NCBI RefSeq assembly: GCF_001879205.1
Contig: NZ_MLFK01000010.1
Span: forward strand, 372,001-436,000
Length of the DNA: 64,000 bases
Source: Flavobacterium johnsoniae
Lineage (GTDB): Bacteria; Bacteroidota; Bacteroidia; Flavobacteriales; Flavobacteriaceae
Direction of reading: 5' to 3'
Numbering within the stretch: position 1 is the stretch's first letter; every line of letters starts with the position of its first letter. Of the stretch, positions 63,362-64,000 are shown piece after piece. Both the position numbers and the translations under genes were made by a program. A model generated the notes under the pieces. It did not search any database, had not been told where the DNA came from, and saw only the letters and a list, made by a program, of their open reading frames with translations.

Positions 63362-64000
63362 CTATTTTCTAAAACCTTTGCTAATTTCTTTACTAACTTC
63401 CTCCAGCAAAAATACAAACGCTTTCTCAACTATTTCAGTAGTAGAAAATTTAAGTTTATCACATTTCCAAACAACCTTTTGAGGGTAATCTAAATCAAAA
63501 TTGTATTCAATTAGTTCAAGTAATTCTGGCTGTTTATTAGTTACATAAAAACGATTATAATAACTACTTACAATACCATCTAAGCGTCGTTCTTCAAAGT
63601 ATGCTCCTTCAGCAGAATCTGGGGACTTAATTCCCAACTGAAAAGTTATGGAAAACTTCTCACACCTTATAACCGCAAAAGAAATATCATTTGATTCATA
63701 AGCAAAGTTCAACTCTGTAGAATTCTTATATAGTTTTACCTTCTCATCGACTATTTTATGAAAAAATTCCAATTCATTCCTTAAAATCACAGCACCATCA
63801 AATGAATCAATAAGCTTATTTAATTCCTGATTAATTTTTTTTTTATTTAACAATTCATTTGCCCTGTCAATTATTGGGTCATTCGATGGTTCATTGAAGT
63901 CTGGGATTGCTCCTAATTTCGGTCTTTCAATTATTGGATGGTCATAAATTAACTTTGCCAGTTTAAGTAGTTCCTCAAAATATTTCTTATCATCCACCAT
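63362..64000 (-). CDS. Unknown cytoplasmic protein (may continue beyond window)
   Basis: The 212-residue protein starts with an ATG at the last bases of the window (MVDDKKYFEELLKLAKLIYD), so a longer N-terminus cannot be excluded. It has a helical first half and a beta-rich middle (FAVIRCEKFSITFQLGIKSP). No family is recognised and no signal or membrane segment is seen. Composition matches the AT-rich defence block. Confidence 0.6.
   Translation of the reverse strand: MVDDKKYFEELLKLAKLIYDHPIIERPKLGAIPDFNEPSNDPIIDRANELLNKKKINQELNKLIDSFDGAVILRNELEFFHKIVDEKVKLYKNSTELNFAYESNDISFAVIRCEKFSITFQLGIKSPDSAEGAYFEERRLDGIVSSYYNRFYVTNKQPELLELIEYNFDLDYPQKVVWKCDKLKFSTTEIVEKAFVFLLEEVSKEISKGFRK

Overview
The window looks like the chromosome of a Flavobacterium-type member of the Bacteroidota. 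The signs are two SusC/SusD pairs, secreted proteins with signal peptides ending in AQ or SQ, lipoproteins with a short tail after the cysteine, a CTnDOT-style Tra operon, DUF6520 and MauE proteins, AT-rich spacers and no Shine-Dalgarno sequences. It is a mosaic of four blocks.

Block 1 (1-21.9 kb) is a polysaccharide utilization locus for rhamnogalacturonan I. It holds a DUF4450 six-hairpin protein (cut by the window edge), a GH2 beta-galactosidase-like enzyme, a tandem CE12 acetylesterase, a GH28 enzyme, a DUF4861 protein, L-rhamnose mutarotase, a GH43/GH117-like propeller, a SASA-type esterase, SusD, SusC, a GH106 alpha-L-rhamnosidase and a GH105 unsaturated rhamnogalacturonyl hydrolase. 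A paired 10-bp operator-like motif (core TATCCTGT, or ACAGGATA read toward the gene) lies upstream of all five transcription units that could have their own promoter. It faces the same way relative to each gene, which suggests one regulator for the locus. No polysaccharide lyase and no locus-specific regulator are in the window.

Block 2 (22.7-38.4 kb) is GC-richer. It carries a minus-strand conjugation operon in the order TraE, TraF, TraG, three TraI-like paralogues, TraJ, TraK, TraL, TraM, TraN, then two paralogous unknowns and a winged-helix protein. No relaxase, coupling protein, ParA, TraO/P/Q or integrase is visible. Next to it are an RHS-core fragment, a lipoprotein, a YqaE-like protein, an RteC-like protein and an AraC regulator.

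Block 3 (38.4-51.3 kb) holds an orphan lipoprotein, a membrane TPR-AraC sensor, a small XRE regulator with a perfect 18-bp palindrome, a long structured non-coding element, a second SusC/SusD pair followed by an S9 peptidase, and on the opposite strand a cysteine-containing DUF6520 peptide with a MauE/DoxX redox membrane protein fused to a large extracytoplasmic domain.

Block 4 (51.3-64 kb) is very AT-rich and is a defence island: a Vsr endonuclease, a three-gene restriction-modification operon (one polypeptide fusing a C5-cytosine and an N6-adenine methyltransferase, an HNH endonuclease, and an unknown basic protein), a HARE-HTH (HrgA/COG2958-like) protein, and an McrB/McrC pair. It ends in decayed DNA with a twice-frameshifted DUF3024 pseudogene, a tetranucleotide microsatellite and an unknown gene at the edge.
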